Below, piece by piece: positions 17,705-26,526 of a DNA stretch of 64,000 nucleotides. The position numbers were made by a program, and so were the translations under genes. Position 1 is the first letter of the stretch; the number at the start of each line of letters is the position of its first letter. The notes beneath the pieces were generated by a model. It was not told where the DNA came from. It worked only from the letters and a program-made list of their open reading frames with translations, and did no database searches. The stretch lies in the NCBI RefSeq assembly GCF_019801605.1, contig NZ_JAHVIT010000002.1, forward strand, positions 1,054,001-1,118,000. Reading direction: 5' to 3'. The stretch comes from Maritimibacter alkaliphilus. Its GTDB lineage: Bacteria > Pseudomonadota > Alphaproteobacteria > Rhodobacterales > Rhodobacteraceae.

Positions 17705-18802
17705 TCAGCCCTCCTGCCGGCGGCGCAGCGCGAGGAACAGCCGTTCCAGCGGCAGGCGCACCATGTTGTCGAGCGCCCCGGTGAAGAGGATCACCAGCGC
17801 CTGGATCACCACGATCAACTCGCGCGGGATCTGGGTCCAGAGCGCCAGCTCGGCCCCGCCCTGGTAGAGGAAGCCGAAGAGGATCGCGGCCAGCAGCACG
17901 CCGAAGGGGTGGTTGCGGCCCATCAGCGCCACGGCGATGCCGATGAAGCCCGCGCCCTCGGTCGAGTTCAGCACGAGGCGCTCTGCCTCGCCCATGACGT
18001 TGTTGACGGCCATCATGCCCGCCAGCGCGCCCGAGATCAGCATCGCGATCATGATGATCTTGACCGGCGAGATCCCGGCATAGACCGCCGCGCTCTCGCT
18101 CTTGCCATAGGCGCGGATCTCGTAGCCCAGCTTGGTGCGCCAGATCAGCAGCCAGACCGCGACGCAGGCCACGAGGCCGATCAGGAAGGCCACGTTGGCC
18201 GGGGCCGCCTTGGAGAAGTTGATGCCGATGGGCGCGAGGATCTCGTGCAGCGTCGGCAGGTTGGTCGCCTCGGGGAAGCGCGCGGTGGCCGGGTCCATCG
18301 AGCCCATGGGCTTGAGGATGTTCACCAGCAGGTAGTTCAGCAGCGCGCCCGCGATGAAGTTGAACATGATCGTGGTGATCACGATATGGCTGCCGCGCTT
18401 GGCCTGAAGGTAGGCCGGGATCGCGGCCCAGAGCGCGCCGAAGGCAGCCGCTGCAAGGCCCGCGCCGAGCACCGCCAGCGTCCAGTGCGGCCACGGAATG
18501 AAGAGGCACATCAGCGCCACGCCAAGGCCCCCCAGCGTCGCCTGACCTTCACCGCCGATGTTGAACAGCTGCGCATGGTAGGCGACCGAGACGGCCAGCC
18601 CGGTGAAGATGAAGTTGGTCGCGTAGTAGAGCGTATAGCCCCAGCCGTAGGTGGAGCCGAGCGCCCCATCGACCATCAGCTTGACCGCCGCCCAAGGGTC
18701 TTCGCCGATGGCGAGGATCACCAGCGCCGAGATGACGGCGGCCAGCAGCAGCGAGATGAGCGGGATCAGGACGATATCCGCCCATGCCGGCATCTTGTCC
18801 AT
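17705..18802 (-). CDS. ABC transporter permease, BMP/nucleoside type (first permease)
   Basis: A 365-residue permease (NupP/YufP-like) with an N-terminal membrane segment VLIPLISLLLAAVISALVIL, the conserved FNIGGEGQATLGGLG block, and the coupling loop GYEIRAYGKSESAAVYAGIS near residue 225. It is longer than its partner, as is usual for the first permease of this class. A 106-base gap separates it from the ATPase gene upstream; the next permease follows after three bases. Confidence 0.9.
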   Translation of the reverse strand: MDKMPAWADIVLIPLISLLLAAVISALVILAIGEDPWAAVKLMVDGALGSTYGWGYTLYYATNFIFTGLAVSVAYHAQLFNIGGEGQATLGGLGVALMCLFIPWPHWTLAVLGAGLAAAAFGALWAAIPAYLQAKRGSHIVITTIMFNFIAGALLNYLLVNILKPMGSMDPATARFPEATNLPTLHEILAPIGINFSKAAPANVAFLIGLVACVAVWLLIWRTKLGYEIRAYGKSESAAVYAGISPVKIIMIAMLISGALAGMMAVNNVMGEAERLVLNSTEGAGFIGIAVALMGRNHPFGVLLAAILFGFLYQGGAELALWTQIPRELIVVIQALVILFTGALDNMVRLPLERLFLALRRRQEG

Positions 18803-18908
18803 GGATCAGGTCTCCGTTGCGGGAAGGGGGGCGGGGGCGGTGTGACGACGGGCCGGGGCGGTCGGACGCACCGGGCCGCGACGGGCGGCGGAAGGGGCGG
18901 TGCGGGGA

Positions 18909-20546
18909 TCAGCCATTGGGCGGCGTGCCCCCGTCTTCCACGGCCTTCATGTTTTCTTCGATTGCCTTCCACGCGGGCTGGTCGGGTTCGCCCTCGATCC
19001 CGGCCATCAGGAGGCCCAGTTCGCGTTCGTCCGCCGTGGCGGGATCGCGGAAGCCCATGATGCTGCCATCGAACATGACCGCCACCCGGTCCGAGAGCGA
19101 CATGATCTCGTCCAGTTCGACCGAGACCAGCAGGATCGCCTTGCCCTGATCGCGCAGGCGCACGATTTCCTGGTGGATGAACTCGATCGCGCCGATGTCC
19201 ACGCCGCGCGTCGGCTGGCCCACCAGCAGCAGGTCGGGATTGCGCTCGATCTCGCGGGCGACGACGATCTTCTGCTGGTTCCCGCCCGAGAAGTTCTTGG
19301 CCGCGAGGCGCGGGTTGGGCGGACGCACGTCGAAGCGTTCCATCTTGCCCTCGGTCTCGCGCAGGAGCCCCGCGTTATCCATCAGCAGGCCCTTCTGGTA
19401 GGCCGGATCGCGGTGATAGCCGAAGGCCACGTTCTCCCACGCGGCGAAGTCCATGATCAGGCCCTCGCGCTGCCGGTCCTCGGGCACATGGGCGATACCC
19501 GCGGCACGCCGCGCCATGCCGTCGGCACTATGGCCCGACAGGGCCAGCGGCTGGCCGTTCAGGGTGATCTCGCCCTTGGCGTTCAGGATCTGGCCGCCCA
19601 GAACCTGCATCAGTTCGGACTGGCCGTTGCCCGCCACGCCGGCGATGCCAAGGATTTCGCCCGCCTTGATGTCGAGGGAGATGCCGCGCAGCCGTTCCAC
19701 GCCCTGGCCATCGGTGACCTTAAGGTTCTTGACCGACAGCACCGTTTCGCCCGGCGTCGCGGGTTTCTTGTCCACGCGCAGCAGGACCTTGCGGCCCACC
19801 ATCAGCTCGGCCAGCTCCTCGGGGCTGGTCTCGGCGGTCTTCACGGTGGCCGTCATCTCGCCGCGGCGCATCACGCTCACCGTGTCGGTGATCTCCATGA
19901 TCTCGCGCAGCTTGTGGGTGATCAGGATGACGGTCTTGCCCTCCTTGCGGAGGTTGTCGAGTATGCGGAACAGGTGGTCGGCCTCGGCCGGCGTCAGCAC
20001 GCCGGTGGGCTCGTCCAGGATCAGGATCTCGGCCTGCCGGTAGAGCGCCTTGAGGATCTCGACACGCTGCTGGTGCCCGACGGAGAGTTGTTCGATCACC
20101 GCGTCGGGATCGACGTTCAGCTCGTATTCGCGCGACAGGTCCGTCAGCGAGCGCCGGGCCTTGGCCAGCGAGGGGCGCAGCAGGGGTCCGTCCTCGGCGC
20201 CGAGGATGACATTCTCGAGGACAGTGAAATTCTCGACCAGCTTGAAGTGCTGGAACACCATGCCGATGCCTGCCGCGATGGCGGCTTGGCTGTCGGGGAT
20301 GGAGGTGGGTTTGCCGTCGATCAGGATCTCGCCGCGGTCGGCCTTGTAGAACCCGTAGAGGATCGACATGAGCGTGGATTTACCGGCGCCGTTTTCGCCG
20401 ATGATCCCGTGGATCGTGCCCTTCTTGACCGAGATCGAGATGTCCTTGTTGGCCTGGACGGGTCCGAAGGCCTTGGAGATCCCTCTCAGTTCAATGGCTG
20501 GAGCGGCAGTTGCCTGCCGCTCCTCTGTCTGCGTTGCGCCGGTCAC
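18909..20546 (-). CDS. ABC transporter ATP-binding protein, BMP/nucleoside type (tandem ATPase)
   Basis: A 545-residue protein with two fused nucleotide-binding domains. The first is canonical (Walker A GENGAGKST, signature LSVGHQQRVEI, Walker B ILILDEPTGVLT). The second is degenerate (GVAGNGQSEL in place of Walker A, FSGGNQQKIVVARE, LLLVGQPTRGVD), as usual in simple-sugar and nucleoside importers of this class. The start is taken as GTG at 20546, four bases after the stop of the binding-protein gene. Upstream in-frame codons lie inside that gene and have shadow-type composition. Translation is probably coupled, because no clear ribosome binding site precedes the GTG. Confidence 0.9.
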   Translation of the reverse strand: MTGATQTEERQATAAPAIELRGISKAFGPVQANKDISISVKKGTIHGIIGENGAGKSTLMSILYGFYKADRGEILIDGKPTSIPDSQAAIAAGIGMVFQHFKLVENFTVLENVILGAEDGPLLRPSLAKARRSLTDLSREYELNVDPDAVIEQLSVGHQQRVEILKALYRQAEILILDEPTGVLTPAEADHLFRILDNLRKEGKTVILITHKLREIMEITDTVSVMRRGEMTATVKTAETSPEELAELMVGRKVLLRVDKKPATPGETVLSVKNLKVTDGQGVERLRGISLDIKAGEILGIAGVAGNGQSELMQVLGGQILNAKGEITLNGQPLALSGHSADGMARRAAGIAHVPEDRQREGLIMDFAAWENVAFGYHRDPAYQKGLLMDNAGLLRETEGKMERFDVRPPNPRLAAKNFSGGNQQKIVVAREIERNPDLLLVGQPTRGVDIGAIEFIHQEIVRLRDQGKAILLVSVELDEIMSLSDRVAVMFDGSIMGFRDPATADERELGLLMAGIEGEPDQPAWKAIEENMKAVEDGGTPPNG

Positions 20547-20550
20547 GGGA

Positions 20551-21540
20551 TTACTGGACCGGGCAGGTGCTGTCGGCCATGTAGTCGTGCACCTCGATCT
20601 CGCCCGAGGCGATCTTGGTGGCGGCATCGTCCACGGCGGCTTTCATCTCGTCGGTGATCAGCTCGGCGTTGAACTCGTCGAGGGCATAGCCCACGCCGCC
20701 GTTGCCGAGGCCCATCACGTTGATGCCGACCTCGAGGTCGGTGCCCGCCTTCATGGCGTCATACACCGCGTTGTCGACGCGCTTCATCATCGAGGTCAGG
20801 ACCGAACCGGGGTGCATGTAGTTCTGGTTGCTGTCCACGCCGATGGAGTAGATGCCTTCGTCCGCGGCGGTCTGCAGCACGCCCACGCCCGAGCCGCCGG
20901 CCGCGGCATAGACCACGTCCGCGCCCTGGCTGATCTGCGCCTTGGTCAGTTCCGAGCCCTTCACCGGGTCACCCCATGCGGCGGGGGTGGTGCCGATCAT
21001 GTTCTGGATCACGGTTGCATCGGGGTTGGCCGCCTTGACGCCCTGCGCATAGCCGCAGGCGAACTTGCGGATCAGCGGGATGTCCATGCCGCCGACGAAG
21101 CCCACGGTGCCCGACTTGGAGGCCATCGCGGCCAGCATGCCGACGAGGTAGGAGCCTTCGTGCTCGTTGAAGACGACCGAGCGGACGTTGGGCTGATCGA
21201 CGACCATGTCGACGATGGCGAACTTGGTGTCGGGGTAGTCGGGGGCGACCTCACCCAGCACGTCACCGAAGGCGAAGCCGGTCATGATGATCGGGTTGGC
21301 GCCCGATTCGGCGAAGCGGCGCAGGGCCTGCTCGCGCATCGCTTCCGAGGTCATCTCGATCTCGCGGAAGCTCTCGCCGGTCTCGTCGGCCCAGCGGGTC
21401 GCGCCGTTGAAGGCGGCTTCGTTGAAGCTCTTGTCGAACTTGCCGCCCAGATCGTAGATCAGCGCAGGCTCGGCGGCGACGGCACCGGCGGTCAGGGCGA
21501 GGCCTGCGGCCGCGCCGAGGAATTTCGTCATCAGGGTCAT
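20551..21540 (-). CDS. BMP family ABC transporter substrate-binding protein
   Basis: Periplasmic binding protein of the basic membrane protein (BMP/PnrA) family, 329 residues, with a signal peptide (TKFLGAAAGLALTAGAVAAEPA). Conserved elements are IYDLGGKFDKSFNEAA at the mature N terminus, the FVGGMDIPLI segment and the AAAGGSGVGVLQTA ligand loop. Known relatives bind purine nucleosides, and some bind other compounds; the exact ligand here is not decidable. The ATG at 21540 has GGAGA six bases upstream. It heads the four-gene operon that ends at the terminator at 16706. Confidence 0.9.
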   Translation of the reverse strand: MTLMTKFLGAAAGLALTAGAVAAEPALIYDLGGKFDKSFNEAAFNGATRWADETGESFREIEMTSEAMREQALRRFAESGANPIIMTGFAFGDVLGEVAPDYPDTKFAIVDMVVDQPNVRSVVFNEHEGSYLVGMLAAMASKSGTVGFVGGMDIPLIRKFACGYAQGVKAANPDATVIQNMIGTTPAAWGDPVKGSELTKAQISQGADVVYAAAGGSGVGVLQTAADEGIYSIGVDSNQNYMHPGSVLTSMMKRVDNAVYDAMKAGTDLEVGINVMGLGNGGVGYALDEFNAELITDEMKAAVDDAATKIASGEIEVHDYMADSTCPVQ

Positions 21541-21699
21541 TGTCGTCTCCCGGTTGGTGTCAGGCGCCCGGTGCACTTGTCCGGCCCGGTCGCGCCTGCG
21601 GATCTTGGTTGATCAGACACGATTTAGGACTGAGCCCCCTTTGGGGGTCAATAGCAAACTGGACCGCCCCGGCGTCGGATTGCCTAACGGAACCGGGGG

Positions 21700-22152
21700 T
21701 TACGTCAATTGCTTGCTCAGGATTTCAGCATCCACGGCATCGCCTTGCGGCGTGTGGTAATAGCCCCGGCGCCGTCCCGTGAGTTGCCAGCCCGCACCGG
21801 TATAGAGCCGGCGCGCCGCATCGTTCGTCACCGCCACCTCGAGGAAGGCGGTCGTCGCCCCCCGTGCCCGTGCCGTCGCCTCGAACGCCGCCAGCAGGCG
21901 GGCGCCGCTGCCCCGGCGACGGGCGGTGGGCTCGACGGCGATGGTCAGCAGTTCGGCTTCATCCGCGATGACGCGGCCAAGGATGAACCCCGACGCGCCG
22001 TCCGTCTCGACAAAGCAGAGCGGCGAGGCGAGGAAATCCGCGAAATCCCGGGCGGGCCAAGGCGCGGGCATGACGAAGCTCGCCCCGTGGATGCGGGCTA
22101 GGTCGTCGGGTGTCATATCGGGCGTCATCCCGGGCGCCATTTCAGGCATCAT
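21700..22152 (-). CDS. rimI: RimI-like GNAT N-acetyltransferase
   Basis: GNAT-fold acetyltransferase of about 150 residues. The acetyl-CoA-binding region reads LLTIAVEPTARRRGSGARLL, followed by AFLEVAVTNDAARRLYTGAGW and the C-terminal RRGYYHTPQGDAVD. The position next to tsaB is typical of rimI, whose product acetylates the N-terminal alanine of ribosomal protein S18. The start is uncertain: ATGs occur at 22152, 22149, 22140 and 22116. I use the first, which overlaps the end of tsaB by 11 bases. The N-terminal repeat MAPGMTPDMTPD makes a start near 22116 possible. Confidence 0.8.
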   Translation of the reverse strand: MMPEMAPGMTPDMTPDDLARIHGASFVMPAPWPARDFADFLASPLCFVETDGASGFILGRVIADEAELLTIAVEPTARRRGSGARLLAAFEATARARGATTAFLEVAVTNDAARRLYTGAGWQLTGRRRGYYHTPQGDAVDAEILSKQLT

Positions 22153-22720
22153 CGAGGATACGCGGCGCCGGGTCGCGCGGCGGGGCGGCATCGGCGGGCT
22201 TGAGGTAGAGGGGCGCGGGGGCGGTGAGCCCCTCGGTCCCGGCCTGCGCGGCGACACGGGCGATGGCCTCGGCCAGCGTGGGGCCCGCTGGGGGCAGGGC
22301 GGGATCGCCGGCCTCTGCCGCGGGCAGGAGTTCGGGCGTGCCGCCGGGGGCGAGGACATAGAGGTGATCGCGCGGGGCCGGCACGGCGGCGGTGCGCCCT
22401 GGGGCCAGTAGCGCGATGGCCTCGAAGGTGCTGACCCCGACCGCGGGAATGTCGAGCGAGAGCGCCAGCCCGCGCGCGGCGGAGACGGAGATGCGGATGC
22501 CGGTGAAATTCCCTGGGCCCACGCCCACGCCGATGCGGTCAAGCTCGGCCCAGGTGACGCCGCCCTCGGCCAGCACTTCCTCCAGCAGGGGGAAGAGCCG
22601 TTCGGCCTGGCCGCGGGTCATCTCCTCGGCGCGGGAGACCAGCAGGGTGTCACCCCGCAGCAAAGCGGCCGCGCAATGCGCGGCCGATGTGTCGAACCCG
22701 AGGGTCAGAAGATCGGACAT
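22142..22720 (-). CDS. tsaB: tRNA threonylcarbamoyladenosine biosynthesis protein TsaB
   Basis: A 192-residue TsaB, the inactive-protease-like partner of TsaD in making the t6A37 modification of ANN-decoding tRNAs. The N terminus LLTLGFDTSAAHCAAALL and the hallmark VGVGPGNFTGIRISVSAARGLA near residue 67 are clear. The C-terminal third is Pro/Ala-rich and less conserved, as in other alphaproteobacteria. It lies nine bases after nfuA and overlaps rimI, forming an nfuA-tsaB-rimI operon. Confidence 0.93.
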   Translation of the reverse strand: MSDLLTLGFDTSAAHCAAALLRGDTLLVSRAEEMTRGQAERLFPLLEEVLAEGGVTWAELDRIGVGVGPGNFTGIRISVSAARGLALSLDIPAVGVSTFEAIALLAPGRTAAVPAPRDHLYVLAPGGTPELLPAAEAGDPALPPAGPTLAEAIARVAAQAGTEGLTAPAPLYLKPADAAPPRDPAPRILDDA

Positions 22721-22729
22721 GAGACCGGG

Positions 22730-23293
22730 TCAGACCGCCACGGGGCGGACTTCGGTCACTTCCGGGATGTAGTGCCGCAGCAGGTTCTCGATTCCCATCT
22801 TCAGCGTCAGCGTGGAGGAGGGGCAGCCTGCGCAGGCGCCTTGCATGTGCAGGTAGACGACGCCGCGGTCGAAACCGTGGAAGGTGATGTCGCCACCGTC
22901 CTGCGCCACGGCGGGCCGGACGCGGGTGTCGAGCAGTTCCTTGATCTGGCCCACCACTTCGCCGTCGGGGCCGTCATGCTCGGCATGGCCTGCCGGTGCG
23001 ACGCCTTCGCCTGCCATCACGGGCTGGCCGGACTGGTAGTGCTCCATGATCGCGCCGAGGATTGCCGGCTTGATATGGTCCCATTCCGTCGCTTCGGTCT
23101 TCGTCACGGTGACGAAGTCATTGCCGAAGAAGACACCGGCAACGCCGGGCACGGAGAAGATGCGGGTCGCGAGCGGCGACGCGGAGGCGCCCTCGGCGGT
23201 GGGGAAATCGGCTGTGCCGGTGTCCAGCACGGTCTGACCCGGCAGGAACTTCAGCGTGGCGGGATTCGGGGTGGATTCGGTCTGAATGAACAT
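22730..23293 (-). CDS. NfuA-type Fe-S cluster carrier (NifU family protein)
   Basis: A 187-residue carrier that delivers 4Fe-4S clusters to target enzymes. The N-terminal Nfu_N domain begins MFIQTESTPNPATLKFLPGQ. The C-terminal NifU-like domain holds the cluster-binding CxxC in QGACAGCPSSTLT (around residues 155-165) after the conserved VAQDGGDI motif. A charged linker (AGHAEHDGPDGE) joins the two. It is the first gene of the operon with tsaB and rimI; TsaB/TsaD chemistry does not need Fe-S clusters, so the link is probably only regulatory. Confidence 0.92.
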   Translation of the reverse strand: MFIQTESTPNPATLKFLPGQTVLDTGTADFPTAEGASASPLATRIFSVPGVAGVFFGNDFVTVTKTEATEWDHIKPAILGAIMEHYQSGQPVMAGEGVAPAGHAEHDGPDGEVVGQIKELLDTRVRPAVAQDGGDITFHGFDRGVVYLHMQGACAGCPSSTLTLKMGIENLLRHYIPEVTEVRPVAV

Positions 23294-23394
23294 CTGTGGC
23301 CCCTGTTTTGCTGTGGCAACCTATATGCGCCTCGGCCCGCTCCGGGTCAAGGTTTGGAATCATTCTAAATTGGCGGCCATCTCTCGAGGGCCCG

Positions 23395-23850
23395 TCAGGT
23401 GATGGCTTCCAGCCGTTCCTTGGACATGTCGCCGGGAACGATGGTGACGGGCACCGGCAGGCTGCCGGAATTGCGCGACATCTGAGTGACGAGCGGGCCG
23501 GGGCCCGCCTTCTCGGTGCCCGCCCCGAGGACGAGGACACCGATCTCGGGGTCTTCCTTGATCTGCGCGAGGATCTCGGGCACCGCCTCGCCTTCGCGGA
23601 TCACCAGCTCCGGGTCGACGCCCTGCCGGTCCCGCATCCATTTCGCGAAGACCTCGAAGTGCGCCACGATGCGCTCGCGGGCCTCTTCGCGCATGATGTC
23701 GCCCACGCCGAGCCAGTGGTTGAACTCCTCCGGCGCGATGACCGAGAGAATCGCCACCCCGCCGCCGGTGTTGGCAGCGCGCATGGCGGCAAAGCGCATG
23801 GCGTTCAGACATTCACGGCTGTCATCGAGGACGACGAGAAACTTGCGCAT
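23395..23850 (-). CDS. Universal stress protein (UspA family), single domain
   Basis: A 151-residue UspA-like protein with the alpha/beta fold starting MRKFLVVLDDSRECLNAMRFA. The glycine-rich nucleotide-binding motif of ATP-binding members (G-2x-G-9x-G) is altered here (VLVLGAGTEKAGPGPLV), so ATP binding is doubtful. It is a lone gene transcribed away from the RNase P RNA gene. A second, two-fold longer stress protein lies at 54522-55361 in an FNR-linked context. Confidence 0.85.
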   Translation of the reverse strand: MRKFLVVLDDSRECLNAMRFAAMRAANTGGGVAILSVIAPEEFNHWLGVGDIMREEARERIVAHFEVFAKWMRDRQGVDPELVIREGEAVPEILAQIKEDPEIGVLVLGAGTEKAGPGPLVTQMSRNSGSLPVPVTIVPGDMSKERLEAIT

Positions 23851-24019
23851 GGTGATATGACCCCTCTTCGGCGCGGATCATGACAGCCGGGCGAGGGGCA
23901 GGCAATGGGCTAGCGCCATGCGCGAACTGCAAGGCGCGTCCGGCAGGGCCGCCCCTTGCTGATGCCGCACCCGCGGAGACCGGCAGGGGCTAACGGGGCC
24001 CAGCAGAGGTCAACAGGGC

Positions 24020-24047
24020 TTGCGCGAAACCCTCCTTGCGCTATACC
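24020..24047 (+). promoter_or_regulatory. Probable rnpB promoter
   Basis: TTGCGC (24020-24025) and TATACC (24042-24047) are separated by 16 bases and place transcription start near 24053-24056, exactly where the P1 helix of the RNase P RNA begins. Confidence 0.6.
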
Positions 24048-24055
24048 CCGCCCTC

Positions 24056-24474
24056 GCGCGGAGGGCCGGATGGCCGCGGCAGCCTGCTGTCGAGGAAAGT
24101 CCGGACTCCACAAGGCAACGGTGCCGGGTAACGCCCGGCGGGGGCAACCCCAGGGAAAGCGCCACAGAAAACAGACCGCCCTGGCCGGACCATCGGGTCC
24201 GTCTTCGCAAGAAGGGGCAGGGTAAGGGTGAAACGGTGGGGTAAGAGCCCACCGCGGGACGGGCAACCGGACCGGCACGGCAAGCCCCACCGGGAGCAAT
24301 GCCAAATAGGGACCCCGTCGCGGGCCGGTCGCGCAAGCGATACCGCCGCAGGATCGCCTTGGTTCGAGGGTCCGGGTTGGCAGCTACAGGCGCGGGGGCA
24401 ATCCCGCGTCCAGATGAATGGTCATCCAGGGGATTTTTTCCCCGGACAGAATCCGGCTTACAGGCCCTCCGCGC
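24056..24474 (+). ncRNA. rnpB: RNase P RNA (catalytic RNA subunit, bacterial type A)
   Basis: Catalytic RNA that trims 5' leaders from precursor tRNAs. The ends are set by the P1 helix: GCGCGGAGGGCC at 24056-24067 pairs perfectly with GGCCCTCCGCGC at 24463-24474. Universal elements are present in order: GAGGAAAGTCCGGACTCC, GGGTGAAACGGTGGGGTAAG, and near the 3' end ACAGAATCCGGCTTACAGG. About 419 bases long, it lies between a stress-protein gene and a PRC-barrel gene. Open reading frames here are artefacts. Confidence 0.97.
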
Positions 24475-24715
24475 AAAAAATTCCAAGCCTCAGGGAACCC
24501 GTTGCAGGCGTTCCGGAAAATCACGGCGCCGTGCGGTCCCGGGAGGGGTGCGTGATCCATTTTCCGCCGATGATTTCGCGGCTGACAGGCGCTAACGTGC
24601 CTGCCTTCAATGATTTTTTCGGGGAACCGCAAGAGGGGAGGCGGGTTGTGCTGCCGATGACAACGCGGCCTGCCTCATCCCTCGAACGGCGGGCCTTCCT
24701 GAGGAGGACGAAGTT

Positions 24716-25507
24716 ATGAAAACGATGTTCCAGACCACCAGCCGCGCCGCCCTGATTGCCCTGATGGCCGCTGCCCCGATTTCCGTCGCCTACGCCCAGT
24801 CGGCGACCGAAGAAGCCCCCGCTGACGCACAGGTCATGCCCGAAGCCGATGCCGCCGCCTCCGCCGAGGCAACGGCGCCTGAGGCCGGTGCCACCGACGA
24901 GATGGCCGCCGAAGAGACCATGCCGACCGAGGAGTCGACCGACATGGCCTCGGACGAGGCGATGCCCTCGGACGAGTCGACCGACATGGCCGCCGACGAG
25001 ATGGCCCCGGCTGACGGTTCCACCGACATGGCGGCCGACAGCACGATGCCGGCAGACAGCGCCACCGGCATGGGCACCGATACCGCCGCCGACACGGACA
25101 TGGCCGCGGCCGAAGAGCCCGCCAAGCCGGTGGATGGTCAGATCACCATGCAGGACGGCGACACGATCCTCGCACAGGATCTGCTGGGCGCCACCGTCTA
25201 CAACGACATGGACGAGAACGTCGGTGACATCTCCGACTTCATCATCTCCATGGACGGCAACGTCGAAGGCGTCGTGATCGGCGTGGGTGGTTTCCTCGGC
25301 CTCGGTGAGAAATCCGTTGCCATCGAGATGGCCGCTCTGGACGTGGTCGCAGACGACGCCGGCAACCCGCGCCTCGTGACCTCGGCCACCCAGGCCGACC
25401 TCGAAGCGGCGCCCGAGTTCGTCACCGCCGACGAGCAGGCCGCAGAGGCCGACAACGATGCCATGATGAACTCCGGTTCGGCTGGCACCACGGCCCCGGT
25501 GGAATAA
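24716..25507 (+). CDS. Secreted PRC-barrel domain protein with acidic repeat linker
   Basis: A 263-residue protein with a signal peptide (ALIALMAAAPISVAYAQ), an extremely acidic Met/Asp/Ser-rich segment (about residues 30-135) built from imperfect repeats around STDMAADEAMP, and a C-terminal PRC-barrel (DLLGATVYNDMDENVGDISDFIISMDG, then VVIGVGGFLGLGEKSVAI). PRC-barrels mediate protein or RNA contacts and, in periplasmic forms, often accompany envelope stress proteins. The ATG at 24716 follows GAGGAGG. It is monocistronic with its own terminator. The low-complexity linker varies strongly between relatives; the function is unknown. Confidence 0.85.
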   Translation: MKTMFQTTSRAALIALMAAAPISVAYAQSATEEAPADAQVMPEADAAASAEATAPEAGATDEMAAEETMPTEESTDMASDEAMPSDESTDMAADEMAPADGSTDMAADSTMPADSATGMGTDTAADTDMAAAEEPAKPVDGQITMQDGDTILAQDLLGATVYNDMDENVGDISDFIISMDGNVEGVVIGVGGFLGLGEKSVAIEMAALDVVADDAGNPRLVTSATQADLEAAPEFVTADEQAAEADNDAMMNSGSAGTTAPVE

Positions 25508-25543
25508 TCCGGCCCGACACTTGGGGCCGCACTGGCGGTCCCG

Positions 25544-25576
25544 TGCAGGGGGGGCTTCGGCCGCCCCCTGTTTCGT
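25544..25576 (+). terminator. Terminator of the PRC-barrel gene
   Basis: A GC-rich hairpin closes on a C(TTCG)G tetraloop, one of the most stable loops known, with arms CAGGGGGGGC and GCCGCCCCCTG, followed by TTTCGTT. It lies about 37 bases after the stop codon. Confidence 0.7.
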
Positions 25577-25741
25577 TCCGGCCTGCTCCCGCCGGGAGGG
25601 GCCGTTTTTCTGCCTATTCCGCCAAAAACCTCGCCGATGGTGGTTGACTCATCGTCGGGCATCGGTAAAAGGCGGGCTTCATGAGATTTCACGGGCGACG
25701 TGCACCCTTCAGGGTGCCGCACCCCGCGCAGGAGAAGACAA

Positions 25742-25909
25742 ATGGCGAAGCCGACCACCATTAAGATCCGCCTGAACTCGTCCGCGGGCACGGGCCACTT
25801 TTACGTGACCAAGAAGAACGCTCGCACGATGACCGAGAAGATGACCGTACGCAAGTACGACCCGGTCGCGCGGAAGCACGTCGAGTACAAGGAAGGCAAG
25901 ATCAAGTAA
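25742..25909 (+). CDS. rpmG: 50S ribosomal protein L33
   Basis: A 55-residue ribosomal protein L33, full length: [29 protein letters not shown], and a lysine-rich tail [11 protein letters not shown]. It lacks the CxxC pairs, so it is the zinc-free form common in alphaproteobacteria. AGGAGAAG precedes the ATG. It is expressed alone and ends in the terminator at 25936. Confidence 0.97.
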   Translation: MAKPTTIKIRLNSSAGTGHFYVTKKNARTMTEKMTVRKYDPVARKHVEYKEGKIK

Positions 25910-25935
25910 GCCCTCCGACGGACTGACAAGATGCA

Positions 25936-25967
25936 AAGCCGCGCCCTTCCAGAGCGCGGCTTTTCTC
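25936..25967 (+). terminator. rpmG terminator
   Basis: A 9-bp stem AAGCCGCGC / GCGCGGCTT with a 9-base loop is followed by TTTTCTCTTT, 27 bases after the rpmG stop codon. Confidence 0.8.
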
Positions 25968-26013
25968 TTTCCGGGTCGCGCCCTGTCTCCCTCTTCCGAC
26001 AGGACATGATCCC

Positions 26014-26523
26014 ATGTGTGACACGCTCACGATCCGCCCCGCCGCGCCCTCGGACGCCGACGCCCTCAGTCGGTTGCTCAGCCGGTCCTACCGCGCGCTC
26101 CTTGCCGCCGACTATGCCCCCGCGCTCCTGACCGAGGCGCTGCCCTATATCGGGCAGGCCCGGCCCGCGCTCTTGGGCTGCGGCACCTATTTCCTCACCC
26201 AGGACAGCGACGGCCGCCTGCTCGCCGCCGGTGGCTGGACGGACACCTCGCCCCACGGGCGCGCCGCCCGCACCGGCGAGGCTCATATCCGCCACGTGGC
26301 CGTCGACCCCGACGCCGTCCGGCAGGGCCACGGCCAGCGGCTTCTGGGCCATATCCTTGCCCATGCCCGCCACGCCGGTGTCACACGGGTGCATTGCCTC
26401 TCGACGCTCACGGCCGCAGGCTTCTACCGCGCGCAGGGCTTCGAGACGCTGGCGAAGGTCGAGACCCGCCTCGTGCCCGGCCTCTACTTCCCGGTGGTCC
26501 AGATGCAGCGCAGCCTCGCCTGA
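26014..26523 (+). CDS. GNAT family N-acetyltransferase
   Basis: A 169-residue GNAT protein, beginning LTIRPAAPSDADALSRLL. The acetyl-CoA motif A reads HIRHVAVDPDAVRQGHGQRLLGHIL, and AAGFYRAQGFETL is motif B. The substrate is unknown. The segment CDTLTIRP at the start and the single-gene setting between rpmG and a dispersed repeat give no functional clue. Confidence 0.8.
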   Translation: MCDTLTIRPAAPSDADALSRLLSRSYRALLAADYAPALLTEALPYIGQARPALLGCGTYFLTQDSDGRLLAAGGWTDTSPHGRAARTGEAHIRHVAVDPDAVRQGHGQRLLGHILAHARHAGVTRVHCLSTLTAAGFYRAQGFETLAKVETRLVPGLYFPVVQMQRSLA

Positions 26524-26526
26524 CGC

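Noticed and set aside
15738-18509. A 923-residue minus frame covering the TauE/SafE gene and the ABC permeases
   Set aside because: Only the last 302 codons encode the TauE/SafE protein. The part upstream of 16646 is the permease DNA in another frame on the same strand, with Arg/Gly-rich shadow composition.
24020-24720. Several ORFs across the RNase P RNA gene
   Set aside because: The RNA structure with a perfect 12-bp P1 helix and universal elements explains the sequence; the frames are incidental.
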